NCBI RefSeq assembly: GCF_011762045.1
Contig: NZ_JAASQS010000011.1
Coordinates: 62,001-126,000, forward strand
Length of the DNA stretch: 64,000 nucleotides
Reading direction: 5' to 3'
Source: Rhizomicrobium electricum
Lineage (GTDB): Bacteria > Pseudomonadota > Alphaproteobacteria > Micropepsales > Micropepsaceae
Positions 33,150 to 42,557 of the stretch are shown in pieces. A program made the translations under genes and the position numbers. Under the pieces are notes generated by a model. The model saw only the letters and a program-made list of their open reading frames with translations, was not told where the DNA came from and made no database searches. The first letter of the stretch is position 1; each line of letters begins with the position of its first letter.

Positions 33150-35765
33150 CTAGGCCAGCATCTTCGACACGACTTCGAACATGTTCGACGACAGGCCCGG
33201 CGTCTTCAGGGTCGCTTCCAGTTCGGCGCGCATCAGCGCCTGGCGGGCGGGATCAAAGCGGCGCCAGGTCTCGAAGGCGCCGGCCATGCGCGCGGCGACC
33301 ATCGCATTGACGCCGTCGAGCTGGCGGATGACGTCGCCGACCAGCGTGTAGCCAGAGCCGTCGGCGGCATGGAAGCGGAGCTGGTTGCCCGAGAAGGCGC
33401 CGATCAGCGCCCGCACGCGGTTCGGATTCTTGAGGTCGTAGTGCGAATCCTTCATCAGCGCCTTGACCCGCTCCACCGTATCGGCGCGCGGGCTCGTCGC
33501 CTGCAATCCGAACCACTTGTCGAGCACCAGCGCGTTCTTGGCGAAGCGGTCGTGGAAATGCGCAAACGCCTTGTCGGCTTCGGGCGAAGTCATGCGCGCC
33601 AGCGCCGCCAGTCCGGCCACCATGTCGGTCATGTTGGTCGCGGTGCGGTAATGGCGCGCCGCCAGATCCGCCGCGGCACCGTCGTCGGCCGCCGTGAGGA
33701 AGCGCAAGGCCGCATTGCGCAAGGCCCGTTTACCGGCCGATGCCGCATCGGGCGAGAACGCCGCGGTGTCGGAGAGTTTGCCGTAAAGCGCGTCGAAGGC
33801 GCCGCGATGGGCCGCGGCGACGGCGCGGATCAGCGCCACGCGGGCGGCATGGATGGCGTCGGGATCGACCACGTCCATCGCCATGGCGATTTCGCTTTCG
33901 AGCGGCAGCGACAGCATATTGGCGGCGAACGCCATATCGTCGAGTGCACGCTCGAGCACCGGTCCGATGGCCGCGACATAGAGCGGATCGGGCGCGGCGC
34001 CCTTCATCATCGCCAGTATCGCGGTGCGCGCGGCGGTCTGTCCGGCTTCCCAGCGATTGAAGCTGTCGGGATCGTGCGCCATCAGATGGGTGCGATCCGC
34101 GGCGCTCTGCTCGATCCGGAACTCGGCCGGTGCCGAGAAGCGCCGTCCCATCGACACCAGCGGTTCTTCTTCGACACCGGTGAAGACGAAGGTCTGCTGC
34201 GGCGCCGTCAGTTCGAGCACGCGCTCCTCCGGGCCCGGCGCGTTGTCGCCTTCGAGCGTCAAGGGCAGGGCGCGGCCCGACTTGCCCACCATTCCCAGCC
34301 GCACCGGAATGTGCATCGGCAGCTTTTCCGGCTGGCCCGGCGTCGGCTTCAGCGCTTGGGCGAGCGTCAGCGCATAGGTCTTCTTGGCGGCATCGTAGTG
34401 TCCGCTCGCGGTGATGGTCGGCGTGCCCGCCTGCCGGTACCACAGACGGAATTGCGCCAGATCGCGCCCCGTCGCGTCTTCGAAGCACTTGACCCAGTCT
34501 TCCACCGTGGCGGCCTGGCCGTCGTGGCGGCTGAAGTAGAGATCGGTCGCCTTGCGATAGGCTTCGTCGCCGACCAGCGTCTTCAGCATGCCGATGACCT
34601 CGGCGCCTTTTTCGTAGATGGTCGAGGTGTAGAAGTTGTCGATGGTGATGTAGCTCTGCGGCTGCACCGGGTGCGCCAAGGGGCCGGCGTCTTCCTGGAA
34701 CTGCCTGAGGCGCAGCGCGCGCACGTCCTCGATGCGTTTCACCGCCTTCGAACGCATGTCGGCGGAGAAGCCCTGGTCGCGGAACACCGTGAAGCCTTCC
34801 TTGAGCGAGAGCTGGAACCAGTCGCGGCAGGTGATGCGGTCGCCCGACCAGTTGTGGAAGTATTCGTGTGCCACCACGCCTTCGATGCGGGCGTAATCGT
34901 CGTCGGTTGCGGTTTCCGGCGAAGCCAGAAGCACGCGGTCGTTGAAGATGTTGAGGCCCTTGTTCTCCATGGCGCCGAAATTGAACGCCGACACCGCCAC
35001 GATCATGAAGATGTCGAGATCGTATTCGCGTCCGTAGGCCTCTTCGTCCCACTTCATGGCGCGCTTCAGCGAATCCATCGCATAGGTGGCGCGCGGCTCG
35101 TTGCCGTGTTCGACGAAGATCTTGAGATCGACGGTGCGGCCCGACATGGTGACGATCGAATCTTCCAGAACGCCGAGATCGCCGGCAACCAGGGCAAACA
35201 GATAGCTCGGCTTGGGGAACGGATCGTTCCACACCGCGAAATGCTTGCCGTTCGCCAGATCGCCTTTCTCCATCAGATTGCCGTTGGAGAGCAGCACCGG
35301 ATAGAGCTTTTTGTCGGCTTCGATGCGGGTGGTGTAGACCGCAAGCACGTCGGGGCGGTCGAAGAAATAGGTGATACGGCGGAAGCCCTCGGCTTCGCAC
35401 TGGGTGCAGAACAGGCCCTTGGCGGTATAGAGCCCCGACAGCAGCGTGTTGTCGGCCGGCGCGATTTCCGTCACCACGTCGAGAATGAATTTGTCCGGCA
35501 CGTCCGGGATGGTCAGCAGTTCCGGCTCCAGCGTGTACTGGTCCGGCTTCAGGGGGTGGCCGTCGATCGCCACCGACACCAGTTTCAGCGCTTCGCCGTT
35601 GAGCACCAGCGGCGCGCCGGCGGCACCGGTCCGCACCATGCGCATCCTGGCCGCGACTCTGGTCGCCTGCGGGTCCAGGAAGAAGTCGAGGGCGACTTCC
35701 GGCACGCGGAAATCGGGGGCGCGGTAGTCCTTGAGATGAATGGCGTGAGGTTCGTCGGTGCGCAT
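33150..35765 (-). CDS. pepN: Aminopeptidase N (M1 family)
   Basis: 871 aa, the length of the proteobacterial enzyme. Signatures are the exopeptidase motif GAMENKGLNIFN and the zinc motif HEYFHNWSGDRITCRDWFQLSLKEGFTVFRD, in which the two His and a Glu bind zinc. It removes N-terminal residues from peptides in the cytosol, using broad specificity. It is transcribed alone, with a palindromic repeat (35781 on) just upstream. Confidence 0.97.
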   Translation of the reverse strand: MRTDEPHAIHLKDYRAPDFRVPEVALDFFLDPQATRVAARMRMVRTGAAGAPLVLNGEALKLVSVAIDGHPLKPDQYTLEPELLTIPDVPDKFILDVVTEIAPADNTLLSGLYTAKGLFCTQCEAEGFRRITYFFDRPDVLAVYTTRIEADKKLYPVLLSNGNLMEKGDLANGKHFAVWNDPFPKPSYLFALVAGDLGVLEDSIVTMSGRTVDLKIFVEHGNEPRATYAMDSLKRAMKWDEEAYGREYDLDIFMIVAVSAFNFGAMENKGLNIFNDRVLLASPETATDDDYARIEGVVAHEYFHNWSGDRITCRDWFQLSLKEGFTVFRDQGFSADMRSKAVKRIEDVRALRLRQFQEDAGPLAHPVQPQSYITIDNFYTSTIYEKGAEVIGMLKTLVGDEAYRKATDLYFSRHDGQAATVEDWVKCFEDATGRDLAQFRLWYRQAGTPTITASGHYDAAKKTYALTLAQALKPTPGQPEKLPMHIPVRLGMVGKSGRALPLTLEGDNAPGPEERVLELTAPQQTFVFTGVEEEPLVSMGRRFSAPAEFRIEQSAADRTHLMAHDPDSFNRWEAGQTAARTAILAMMKGAAPDPLYVAAIGPVLERALDDMAFAANMLSLPLESEIAMAMDVVDPDAIHAARVALIRAVAAAHRGAFDALYGKLSDTAAFSPDAASAGKRALRNAALRFLTAADDGAAADLAARHYRTATNMTDMVAGLAALARMTSPEADKAFAHFHDRFAKNALVLDKWFGLQATSPRADTVERVKALMKDSHYDLKNPNRVRALIGAFSGNQLRFHAADGSGYTLVGDVIRQLDGVNAMVAARMAGAFETWRRFDPARQALMRAELEATLKTPGLSSNMFEVVSKMLA

Positions 35766-35949
35766 GCGAAATGTCCGTTCCGAAAGCGCTTTTTGGGAAA
35801 GCGCGTGAAGACAAAAATCTGCGGCACGGTATAGATCGCTTGGCCAGACGTGGGAACCGGTTTTCGCGAGGGGGCAGGCGCGCGCGGGCGGCCGGGCGCA
35901 GCCTCGTTCCGGCGCTAATCTCCCGCTGACGTTACGGTTTTTGCGCGAC

Positions 35950-36474
35950 TCAACCCAGCGGCTGCGAGACGTAGGACGAGAAGGTCAGCACGTAGTCGAC
36001 GGTCGCGTCATCGGCGCCGAGCGGCAGCAGCAGGTTTTCGCAATGGGTGAAGTTCACGCGGGTCACGTCGCGGCCGACCTTGCCGCGCCGGGCGAGCGGC
36101 TCGCCGGTATCGGCGACTTGTCTCAGGAACGGGATCACGAACGCGCCGAAACCGGGCTCGTCGTAAACGAGGTCGGACAGCCGCCGGTTCTGCAACGGCA
36201 CGCCGTAGCTCATGACGATGGTGTCGCCGACGATGCGATAAACGAAATCGTCGCCGTCGACCTTGATGAGGGACACATAGCGCAGCAGCGTGGCGATTTC
36301 GCGCGGCCGGATGTCTTCGCGCGCCGGAAAGCGGCGGCCGCCGCATTTGCTCTTCCAGTACTCGTAGCCCAGACGCAACGGCTCGCTTTCGAGACTGCTG
36401 AAAGCGATGTCATGGAAAACGGAACTCTCTGGAATGCATCTCGTGAAAGACTGCAGCGACATCTCCGCCCCCAT
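35950..36474 (-). CDS. PAS_5-type PAS-domain protein 1
   Basis: 174 aa; an alternative start at 36462 has a good G-rich site. The protein consists of a single PAS-like domain of the alphaproteobacterial PAS_5 kind: GYEYWKSKCGGRRFPAREDIRPREIATLLRYVSLIKVDGDDFVYRIVGDTIV, then RRLSDLVYDEPGF. No output domain is attached. Proteins like this are thought to be small ligand or redox sensors, but the role is unproved. A paralogue lies at 37098-37628, with an unknown gene between. Confidence 0.82.
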   Translation of the reverse strand: MGAEMSLQSFTRCIPESSVFHDIAFSSLESEPLRLGYEYWKSKCGGRRFPAREDIRPREIATLLRYVSLIKVDGDDFVYRIVGDTIVMSYGVPLQNRRLSDLVYDEPGFGAFVIPFLRQVADTGEPLARRGKVGRDVTRVNFTHCENLLLPLGADDATVDYVLTFSSYVSQPLG

Positions 36475-36483
36475 GTCCGCGTC

Positions 36484-37014
36484 TCAGCTTCCGGTTTCTA
36501 TGCGCGTCAGCACGTCTTGAGCGTCGTGCGCGAATTCGGCTACTTCGGTCGGCATGTCTTCGCCCGATTTGCGTGCCCAGCCGACCAGTGCCGTTGCGAT
36601 GCGTTCGAGCGCGGGCGCTGCGGCGATCAGCCGGGCCTGCCGCTCGACGCGGCTCGGATTGAGATCGTATTCGGCGCCCGGCACGCGCCAGCCGCCCCAG
36701 TCCTGTTCGCCGGTGACGACCACCGGATAGGTGCCCGGCACCGGATGGCGCGAGCAGTCTTCGGTCGGCTGCCACTTGTTGCGAGCGCGGATGACGCGCC
36801 AGCGTTCGCTCTGCGACTGCAGCTTTTCCGGAATGGGTTCTTCCTGCTGCAGTTCTTCGGCGACGAAATCGCGCCCGAGTCCGCAGTCGTAGACGACACG
36901 GATCGGCTCATCGAGGCCTTTGGTCCAGTGCGGCACGACACGTTCGACGAGAGCCCATGTGCCCACGGGCTTCACGTAGACGCGCTGATTCTTGTGGAAC
37001 TGGGCCTTGGCCAT
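36484..37014 (-). CDS. Unknown conserved protein between two PAS_5 genes
   Basis: 176 aa with no signal peptide or membrane segment. The N-terminal part (FHKNQRVYVKPVGTWALVERVVPHW) resembles a small beta-barrel or KOW-like module. The central part WGGWRVPGAEYDLNPSRVERQARLIAAAP is followed by a helical tail. A GGAGAG ribosome site precedes the ATG. It ends 9 nt before the PAS_5 gene, so it is cotranscribed with it. The function is unknown. Confidence 0.65.
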   Translation of the reverse strand: MAKAQFHKNQRVYVKPVGTWALVERVVPHWTKGLDEPIRVVYDCGLGRDFVAEELQQEEPIPEKLQSQSERWRVIRARNKWQPTEDCSRHPVPGTYPVVVTGEQDWGGWRVPGAEYDLNPSRVERQARLIAAAPALERIATALVGWARKSGEDMPTEVAEFAHDAQDVLTRIETGS

Positions 37015-37097
37015 TCCATCTCTCCGTTCGGGCGCCGGATTGTAAGCGCTTGCCCTTTAATTGCGGGTTAATCTCTGCGGCGGAGGTGCGGCGCTTT

Positions 37098-37628
37098 TCA
37101 CGCGGCAGCCGCAGGGCGTGTGCCCTCGCCGTGACAGCAGAAGGCGACGAGATGATTGACCTTTTCGTGTCCCAGCGGCAGCAGCACAACTTCGGAATGC
37201 CGGAATACGACGGCGGTGGAGTCGCGGCCTTCGACCGCGCGCCAGGCCCGCGGTTCGCCGGTGTCGACCACCCGGCGGAAGATCTCGAAACAGCGTTCGA
37301 TGAATTCGGGGGCTTCGTAGGCGATGTCGCTGAAGCGGCGGTTCTGGATACGCACGTTGAACGCCTGCACCATCACGTCGCCGACGATGCGGTGTTCGAA
37401 ATCGGCACCGCCGTCGATCACTTTGAGCAGCGACATGTAGGCGAGCAGCTCCGCTATATCCCGCGGATTGAGATCTTCGCGGGCCGGAAAAGGCCGGTCG
37501 CCGCGCGCTTTGCGCCACCACCGCACACCCGCCCGGAGCGGTTCGGCGTGGAGATCGTTGGGATCGATCCATTCGTAGGTGGCGTTCGGCGGCAGCGGCG
37601 ACGAGATGTCGTCCAGCGTCTGCAGCAT
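37098..37628 (-). CDS. PAS_5-type PAS-domain protein 2
   Basis: 176 aa from the ATG at 37628; a TTG at 37643 is also in frame. It has the same fold as PAS_5 protein 1: GVRWWRKARGDRPFPAREDLNPRDIAELLAYMSLLKVIDGGADFEHRIVGDVMV, then NRRFSDIAYEAPEF. The C-terminus ends in CCHGEGTRPAAAA. It is separated from the next gene downstream by 83 nt, so the three genes may form an operon. Confidence 0.82.
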   Translation of the reverse strand: MLQTLDDISSPLPPNATYEWIDPNDLHAEPLRAGVRWWRKARGDRPFPAREDLNPRDIAELLAYMSLLKVIDGGADFEHRIVGDVMVQAFNVRIQNRRFSDIAYEAPEFIERCFEIFRRVVDTGEPRAWRAVEGRDSTAVVFRHSEVVLLPLGHEKVNHLVAFCCHGEGTRPAAAA

Positions 37629-37696
37629 CGCAATTCCCCGCAACTAAGCGGACGCGACTATGCCGCAGGCTTGTTAATTGGATGTAAAAGGAAGCC

Positions 37697-38548
37697 TCAG
37701 CCGGCCCGGTCCAATGGTATGGGCTGCGGTGGTGAAGGTATGCCCGCGAGCCAGTTCATGCCGTCGCGCAAATCGACATTTTTACCGATCACCAGGATCG
37801 CCGGCATGACCGCGGTCACCTCGCCCAGTCGTCCGAGGGTTGTCGTCTGGACGGATTGGTCGGGCAGGGAGGCTCGGCTGACCACGGCCGCAGGTTCGTC
37901 GGCGTTGCGCCCGGCGGCGATCAGTTTTTCCGCAATCACCCCGGCGTGCTTGGTCGCCATGTAAAGCACCAGCGTCGGCGAGCCGTGCGCGATGGCATTC
38001 CAATCGAACTCCGGCAGTTTGCCGTCGGCGCCATGACCGGTCAGGAAGGTTACCGCGTGTCCCGTGTCGCGATGGGTCAACGGAATGCCCGCATACGCGA
38101 GCCCGCCGATCCCTGCCGTCACGCCCGGCACGATGCGGAACGGCACGCCGGCGGCGGCGAGGTCGAGGGCTTCTTCGGCGCCGCGTCCGAACACCAGGGG
38201 ATCGCCGCCTTTGAGCCGCAGCACGCGCTTGTGCTTGTGGGCGAGAGCGACCAGCGTGCGCGATATCTCGGTCTGCTTGCAGGAGCGCATTCCGGCGCGT
38301 TTGCCGGCGAACACCAGTTCCGCGCCCGGCCGCGCCAGCTTGAGCAGGTCCTCATTGGCGAGGGCGTCGTACAAAATCACGTCCGCTGCGCTTACGGCAT
38401 GAAGTCCGAGCGCTGTGATCAATCCGGGATCGCCGGGACCGGCGCCTGCGAGCCAGACCCAGCCGGGTTCGAAGGCGGGTAGCCCAAGGGCCGCGGCCAG
38501 TTTCTCGATCGCCGCGCGTTCGGCCGCATTGGTGAGGTCGGACGTCAT
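37697..38548 (-). CDS. cobA: Uroporphyrinogen-III C-methyltransferase (SUMT)
   Basis: 283 aa. It adds two methyl groups from S-adenosylmethionine to uroporphyrinogen III to give precorrin-2, the entry to sirohaem and cobalamin. Family signatures are LAGAGPGDPGLITALGLHAVSAADVILYDALAN, KRAGMRSCKQTEI and RLKGGDPLVFGRGAEEA. The first GxGPGDP is the SAM-binding loop. No CysG dehydrogenase/chelatase domain is attached and no other cobalamin gene is near, so sirohaem supply is the likely purpose. Confidence 0.93.
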   Translation of the reverse strand: MTSDLTNAAERAAIEKLAAALGLPAFEPGWVWLAGAGPGDPGLITALGLHAVSAADVILYDALANEDLLKLARPGAELVFAGKRAGMRSCKQTEISRTLVALAHKHKRVLRLKGGDPLVFGRGAEEALDLAAAGVPFRIVPGVTAGIGGLAYAGIPLTHRDTGHAVTFLTGHGADGKLPEFDWNAIAHGSPTLVLYMATKHAGVIAEKLIAAGRNADEPAAVVSRASLPDQSVQTTTLGRLGEVTAVMPAILVIGKNVDLRDGMNWLAGIPSPPQPIPLDRAG

Positions 38549-38694
38549 TCATCAATCCCGAAATGTAAAATACATTGTACCACCTTTATGCGCGGTAAAA
38601 TAGAGGTCTTTCATGGGAATGTCGCGACTTGGCGTTCAATTCAAGGCCGCATTGCGTTAGACAACGGACCGCCACCTTGGAAACCAATAATCCC

Positions 38695-40188
38695 ATGCTG
38701 AAACCCCGTACCGACCTGAAGCCCAACACCTTCGAGAACGAGATTTATCCGCTGATCACCCCCAACGGCTTCCGCGAGTACGATGCCCGCTGGCTGTTCG
38801 GCAAAGAGATCAATCTCTTGGGCGTGCAGGCCCTCGGCCTCGGCCTCGGCACCTATTACCAGCAGGAAGGCGTCAAGCGCGTGGTCACCGGCCACGACTA
38901 CCGCTCCTACGAGCTTTCCATCAAAAACGCGCTCTGCCTCGGCCTGATGCAGGCGGGCTGCGAAGTCGTCGACATCGGTCTGGTGCTGACGCCGTGCGCC
39001 TACTACGCGCAGTTCGCGCTCGATTGCCCGGCCGTCGCGGTGGTCACCGCCAGCCACAACGAGAACGGCTGGACCGGCGTCAAGATGGGCTGCCAGAAGC
39101 CGCTCACTTTCGGACCCGACGAGATCAACCGGCTGAAGGACATCGTCCTCAACAACAAGGGCGAGGAACGTCCCGGCGGCAGCTACACCTTCGTCGAGAA
39201 TTTCATCGAGACCTATCTCGAAGCCGTCACCAAGGGCCACAAGCTGTCGCGTCCGATCAAAGTGGTGGTGGCGACCGGCAACGGCACGGCCGGTCTGTTC
39301 GCGCCGGAAGCGCTGCGCCGCATCGGTGCCGATGTGATCGAGGTCGACACGTCGCTCGATTACAACTTCCCGAATTACAACCCCAACCCCGAAGACCTGC
39401 ACATGCTGCATGCCATGTCGGACGCCGTGAAGAAGTACGGCGCCGAGCTGTGCGTCGGCGTCGATGCCGACGGCGACCGTTGCGGCGTGGTCGACGACAA
39501 GGGCGAGGAGATCTTCGCCGATAAGGTCGGCGTGCTGCTGGCGCGCGATCTCTCGGCCAAGGTGAAGAACGCGCAGTTCGTCGTCGACGTGAAGTCGACC
39601 GCGATCTACACCATCGACCCGATCCTGAAGGCCAACGGCGTCAAGACCGATTACTGGAAGACCGGCCACTCCTACATCAAGCGCCGTACCGCCGAGCTGG
39701 GTGCCACCGCCGGCTTCGAAAAGAGCGGCCACTATTTCTTCAATCCGCCCTACGGCCACGGCTATGACGACGGCGTCCTCGCCGCCATCGCGGTGCTCGA
39801 AATGCTCGATCACGCCGGCGGCAAGAAGCTGTCAGACCTCGAAGCGACCCTGCCCAAGACGTGGTCGTCGCCGACCATGGGCCCGTACTGCGCCGACGAT
39901 GCCAAGTACAATGTCGTCGCCGCGATCACCAAGGAATACGAGGACCTCAAGGCCAAGGGCGGCAAGATCCTCGGCCAGGCCATCGCCTCGATCGTGACGG
40001 TCAACGGCGTGCGCGTGACGCTGGAAGACGGCACTTGGTGCCTGGTGCGCGCTTCGTCGAACAAGCCGTCGCTGGTGGTGGTGGTCGAAAGCCCGACGTC
40101 GGACGAAGCCATGCACGCGATCTTCAAGGACCTCGACGCCCGCCTGTCGAAGCACCCCGAAGTCGGCGAGTACGACCAGAAGATCTAG
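38695..40188 (+). CDS. Phosphomannomutase/phosphoglucomutase
   Basis: 497 aa from the ATG at 38695; TTG at 38677 is an alternative. It interconverts hexose 1- and 6-phosphates for envelope polysaccharide precursors. Active-site phosphoserine loop: VTASHNENGWTGVKMG. Metal loop: GVDADGDRCGVVDD. Sugar-binding loop: GFEKSGHYFF, where most relatives have GEMSGH. Four-domain length is normal. Which sugar is preferred cannot be told from sequence. It is followed by a repeat and a strong terminator. Confidence 0.92.
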   Translation: MLKPRTDLKPNTFENEIYPLITPNGFREYDARWLFGKEINLLGVQALGLGLGTYYQQEGVKRVVTGHDYRSYELSIKNALCLGLMQAGCEVVDIGLVLTPCAYYAQFALDCPAVAVVTASHNENGWTGVKMGCQKPLTFGPDEINRLKDIVLNNKGEERPGGSYTFVENFIETYLEAVTKGHKLSRPIKVVVATGNGTAGLFAPEALRRIGADVIEVDTSLDYNFPNYNPNPEDLHMLHAMSDAVKKYGAELCVGVDADGDRCGVVDDKGEEIFADKVGVLLARDLSAKVKNAQFVVDVKSTAIYTIDPILKANGVKTDYWKTGHSYIKRRTAELGATAGFEKSGHYFFNPPYGHGYDDGVLAAIAVLEMLDHAGGKKLSDLEATLPKTWSSPTMGPYCADDAKYNVVAAITKEYEDLKAKGGKILGQAIASIVTVNGVRVTLEDGTWCLVRASSNKPSLVVVVESPTSDEAMHAIFKDLDARLSKHPEVGEYDQKI

Positions 40189-40212
40189 TTTCTGCCCCCG
40201 CGGGCGCCTCCG

Positions 40213-40290
40213 TTTTCTGCCCCCACGGGCACAAGATAGTCGACGCCGCACATGGACCGTGGGGGAAGTGATCCGAAGGATCGAAGGGGG
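40213..40290. repeat. Partial copy of nested palindromic repeat
   Basis: Segment TTTTCTGCCC...CCACGGGC at 40213-40230 and GGACCGTGGGGGAAGTG at 40254-40270 match 53273-53332 with small changes. CGAAGGGGG at 40282-40290 follows as in the full copy at 53359. The right-hand complementary half is missing here, and a terminator follows instead. Confidence 0.65.
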
Positions 40291-40300
40291 CTTACATACA

Positions 40301-40330
40301 AAAAAGGGGGCGGTTCATCCGCCCCCTTTT
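40301..40330. terminator. Strong bidirectional rho-independent terminator
   Basis: AAAAGGGGGCGG pairs with CCGCCCCCTTTT around a 5-nt loop. T-runs are present in both readings: TTTT on the plus strand and six T on the minus. It separates the convergent phosphomannomutase and unknown membrane-protein genes. Confidence 0.9.
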
Positions 40331-40457
40331 GCTTTTGAGTGCACATTATCTTCGCGGACTCGCAGCAAAGCCGGACGGAGGAGGCACTCCGCTCCCATTT
40401 GTCTGTCGTGGCTCGCAGTGGCGGGCATGACACCAAACCTGATGGCTATAGCTGAGG

Positions 40458-40991
40458 TCAGGTTTGGTGGTGCAGATAGTAGTTCGCACCAACCATGGCG
40501 ATGGCATAAAGGAACGGAAGAAAGACCGAGAGCACGCGGCTCATCCGCGTATCGGACTCGGTCAGGAGTTTGATGTAATAGGCCACTACCAGCGGCCAGA
40601 GGACGATGTTAATCAGTGTAAAGATAATCGCGGCGGCATAGTCCCCTTTGTCGCAACGGGATTCATTGCATGCCGTGAAAACAACGCGCCCGAACGCCAT
40701 CCCCAGTACGATGCCGACCGTCAGATAATCGCGCAGTGCCGCTGGAATGACGATCGACCAATGAAAGGCCCATTTGAGGAACGCCACGATGGTTTCGTCC
40801 AGAACGAGACGGACCACCGGTACGACTGTTTGGTTCCACGCCAGGATCAGCGCCTGGAAAATCCCGGACCAGTCGATATGGATATAGTGGCCACAGAATA
40901 TCAGCAGCGAGCACGCCCCCAGAATCGAGGCGATCTGCTGATACGCGAACCAACCCAGACTGAAGCCGTGTTGTTTTTCGTCGCTTGCCAT
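40458..40991 (-). CDS. Unknown multi-pass membrane protein
   Basis: 177 aa from the ATG at 40991, which has GGGGGG about 6 nt upstream; the frame remains open to 41081, but that start lacks a ribosome site. Three to four hydrophobic segments are visible (residues about 20-40, 80-105, 120-145 and 155-175). The loop FTACNESRCDKGDY has two cysteines. No family is recognised. It lies 141 nt from the VOC gene on the same strand. Confidence 0.55.
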   Translation of the reverse strand: MASDEKQHGFSLGWFAYQQIASILGACSLLIFCGHYIHIDWSGIFQALILAWNQTVVPVVRLVLDETIVAFLKWAFHWSIVIPAALRDYLTVGIVLGMAFGRVVFTACNESRCDKGDYAAAIIFTLINIVLWPLVVAYYIKLLTESDTRMSRVLSVFLPFLYAIAMVGANYYLHHQT

Positions 40992-41132
40992 CGCATTGCC
41001 CCCCGCAATCGCATGGCAAAATGCCTCGTACACCGGGCCGCAGCGATGTGGCGCAATGGCACGAGTGATGTTCAATTGCATTCCAGTGAGCCATGGTAGC
41101 CCACCACTTTGTTCCGGCCTACGGCTTTGGTC

Positions 41133-41600
41133 TTACTGCCAATCCCGCGCCTCGATCTTCAGTCCGGTCGCTTTTTCCGCTTCTTCGCGGCCGACCTGCC
41201 GCACGAACTGCGCGAACGTCCAGATATGGCCTTCGGGATCGCGGGCCCGGTAGGTGCGGTCGCCGTAAAACTGCTCCTGCGGCTCTTGCAGGATGACGGC
41301 GCCCGCCGCGCGCGCCGTTTCGCAATGTGCCTCGATGCCGTCAGCCACGCGGACATGGAGGTTGGTCGTGTTCCTGCCGCCGGTCTTGCCGGGCGCCGCG
41401 AAATCCTGGTTCCACGGTGCCCCGACATAGAGGAGCCCGTCGCTGTATCGCATCTCGGAATGCACGAGCGTGCCGTCCGCATCCGTGATCCGCATCACGG
41501 TCTCGAAGCCGAACGCCTTTTCCAGCCAGTCGAGCGCGGCGCGCGGATTTTCGTAGAATACGGAGGCGGTGAACGCAGGACGGCGGAACGGGTCTTCCAT
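41133..41600 (-). CDS. VOC (glyoxalase/bleomycin-resistance fold) family protein
   Basis: 155 aa from the ATG at 41600. Two beta-alpha-beta-beta-beta motifs are visible: ASVFYENPRAALDWLEKAFGFETVMRITDADG and NTTNLHVRVADGIEAHC..., then FYGDRTYRARDPEGHIWTFAQ. It resembles PhnB/glyoxalase-like proteins, which bind metal or serve as isomerases or dioxygenases; the family has many functions and no ligand can be assigned. The frame extends upstream to 41687 without a better start. Confidence 0.85.
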   Translation of the reverse strand: MEDPFRRPAFTASVFYENPRAALDWLEKAFGFETVMRITDADGTLVHSEMRYSDGLLYVGAPWNQDFAAPGKTGGRNTTNLHVRVADGIEAHCETARAAGAVILQEPQEQFYGDRTYRARDPEGHIWTFAQFVRQVGREEAEKATGLKIEARDWQ

Positions 41601-41718
41601 GGCGTCTGATCCTCTGCCGGCTCGGCAAAGCTTTGCCGGAGGAACGGCGAAGATCAACGCCACAGACTGTGTGGACTTGCGGTCCACACCGTTCGCGCTG
41701 CAGGACGCGGTTCGCAGT

Positions 41719-42486
41719 TCAGGGCACCATGCCGAGTTCGCGGAAACGGTCGCCGTGTTCCACTATGTTGAGCGATTGCCGCAGATCTTCGGCGTCGACC
41801 TTCGTGCTGCCGAGCCGGACTTCTGCGAGGCGGCAGACATAGGCGCCGGTGATCCCGATGAACGCCTTTTCCTTCACCAGATCGCAGTCGGATTTCACGT
41901 CGGCGAATTTGCCTTGCCGGTATTCGATGGTCAGCCAGCCGGCATAAGCGTCCTCCGCGGACTTGTCGGCATCGATGGCTTTCTGGCAGTCCGATAAGGC
42001 GCTGGCGTAATCGTCGTCGTAGAGCGCATGCGCCAGACAGCGCTGGCCCTGGTATTTCGGCAGCGGTTCGAGCGAGGCCATCTGGTCGTAATCGTTCAGC
42101 GCATCGTCGTAGCGTTTGGCGGCGATATAGGCCTTGGCGCGGTTGCGGCGGGTGTAGTTGCCCAGTTGCCGGACTTCGCGCAGATCGGGCAGTTCCTTTA
42201 TCTTGCGCAAGGCCTCGGAGAACATGCTGATCGCCTTGTCCAACTCATTGAGGTGCATGTACTGCACGCCCATATTGTTGAACGCATCGTTGCGGACATT
42301 GGGCGGAATGTAGTCCATGCGCAGCACGGCGCGGCAGGCCTCGATGATTTCTTCCGGCTCGAGCGGCCCCACCTTCTGCAATTGCAGGCAACGATCCCAG
42401 ATTTCCTCTTCGGTACGCGCCGAAGCCGGCATGGCGACGGCCGCCGTCAGCGCCAAAGCGGCAATACCGCACGCGATGATTTTCAT
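41719..42486 (-). CDS. Exported TPR-repeat protein
   Basis: 255 aa with a Sec signal peptide (MKIIACGIAALALTAAVAMPASA). TPR-like helix pairs follow: NNMGVQYMHLNELDKAISMFSEAL, then NRAKAYIAAKRYDDALNDYDQMASLEP, and CLAHALYDDDYASALSDCQKAIDAD. Scattered cysteines suggest disulfides in the periplasm. The role is probably protein interaction; partner unknown. It is 71 nt from the MocR gene, transcribed in the same direction. Confidence 0.8.
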   Translation of the reverse strand: MKIIACGIAALALTAAVAMPASARTEEEIWDRCLQLQKVGPLEPEEIIEACRAVLRMDYIPPNVRNDAFNNMGVQYMHLNELDKAISMFSEALRKIKELPDLREVRQLGNYTRRNRAKAYIAAKRYDDALNDYDQMASLEPLPKYQGQRCLAHALYDDDYASALSDCQKAIDADKSAEDAYAGWLTIEYRQGKFADVKSDCDLVKEKAFIGITGAYVCRLAEVRLGSTKVDAEDLRQSLNIVEHGDRFRELGMVP

Positions 42487-42557
42487 AGTGCCCCCCGTCG
42501 AGCGCATCGCGCCCGTCGGAACCGCTTATAGCACATTCCGGGCTGGGCGGGGGTGTC

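Noticed and set aside
33369..35834. An 821-codon plus-strand frame opposite pepN
   Set aside because: Shadow of a certain gene; Arg/His-rich composition with no motif.
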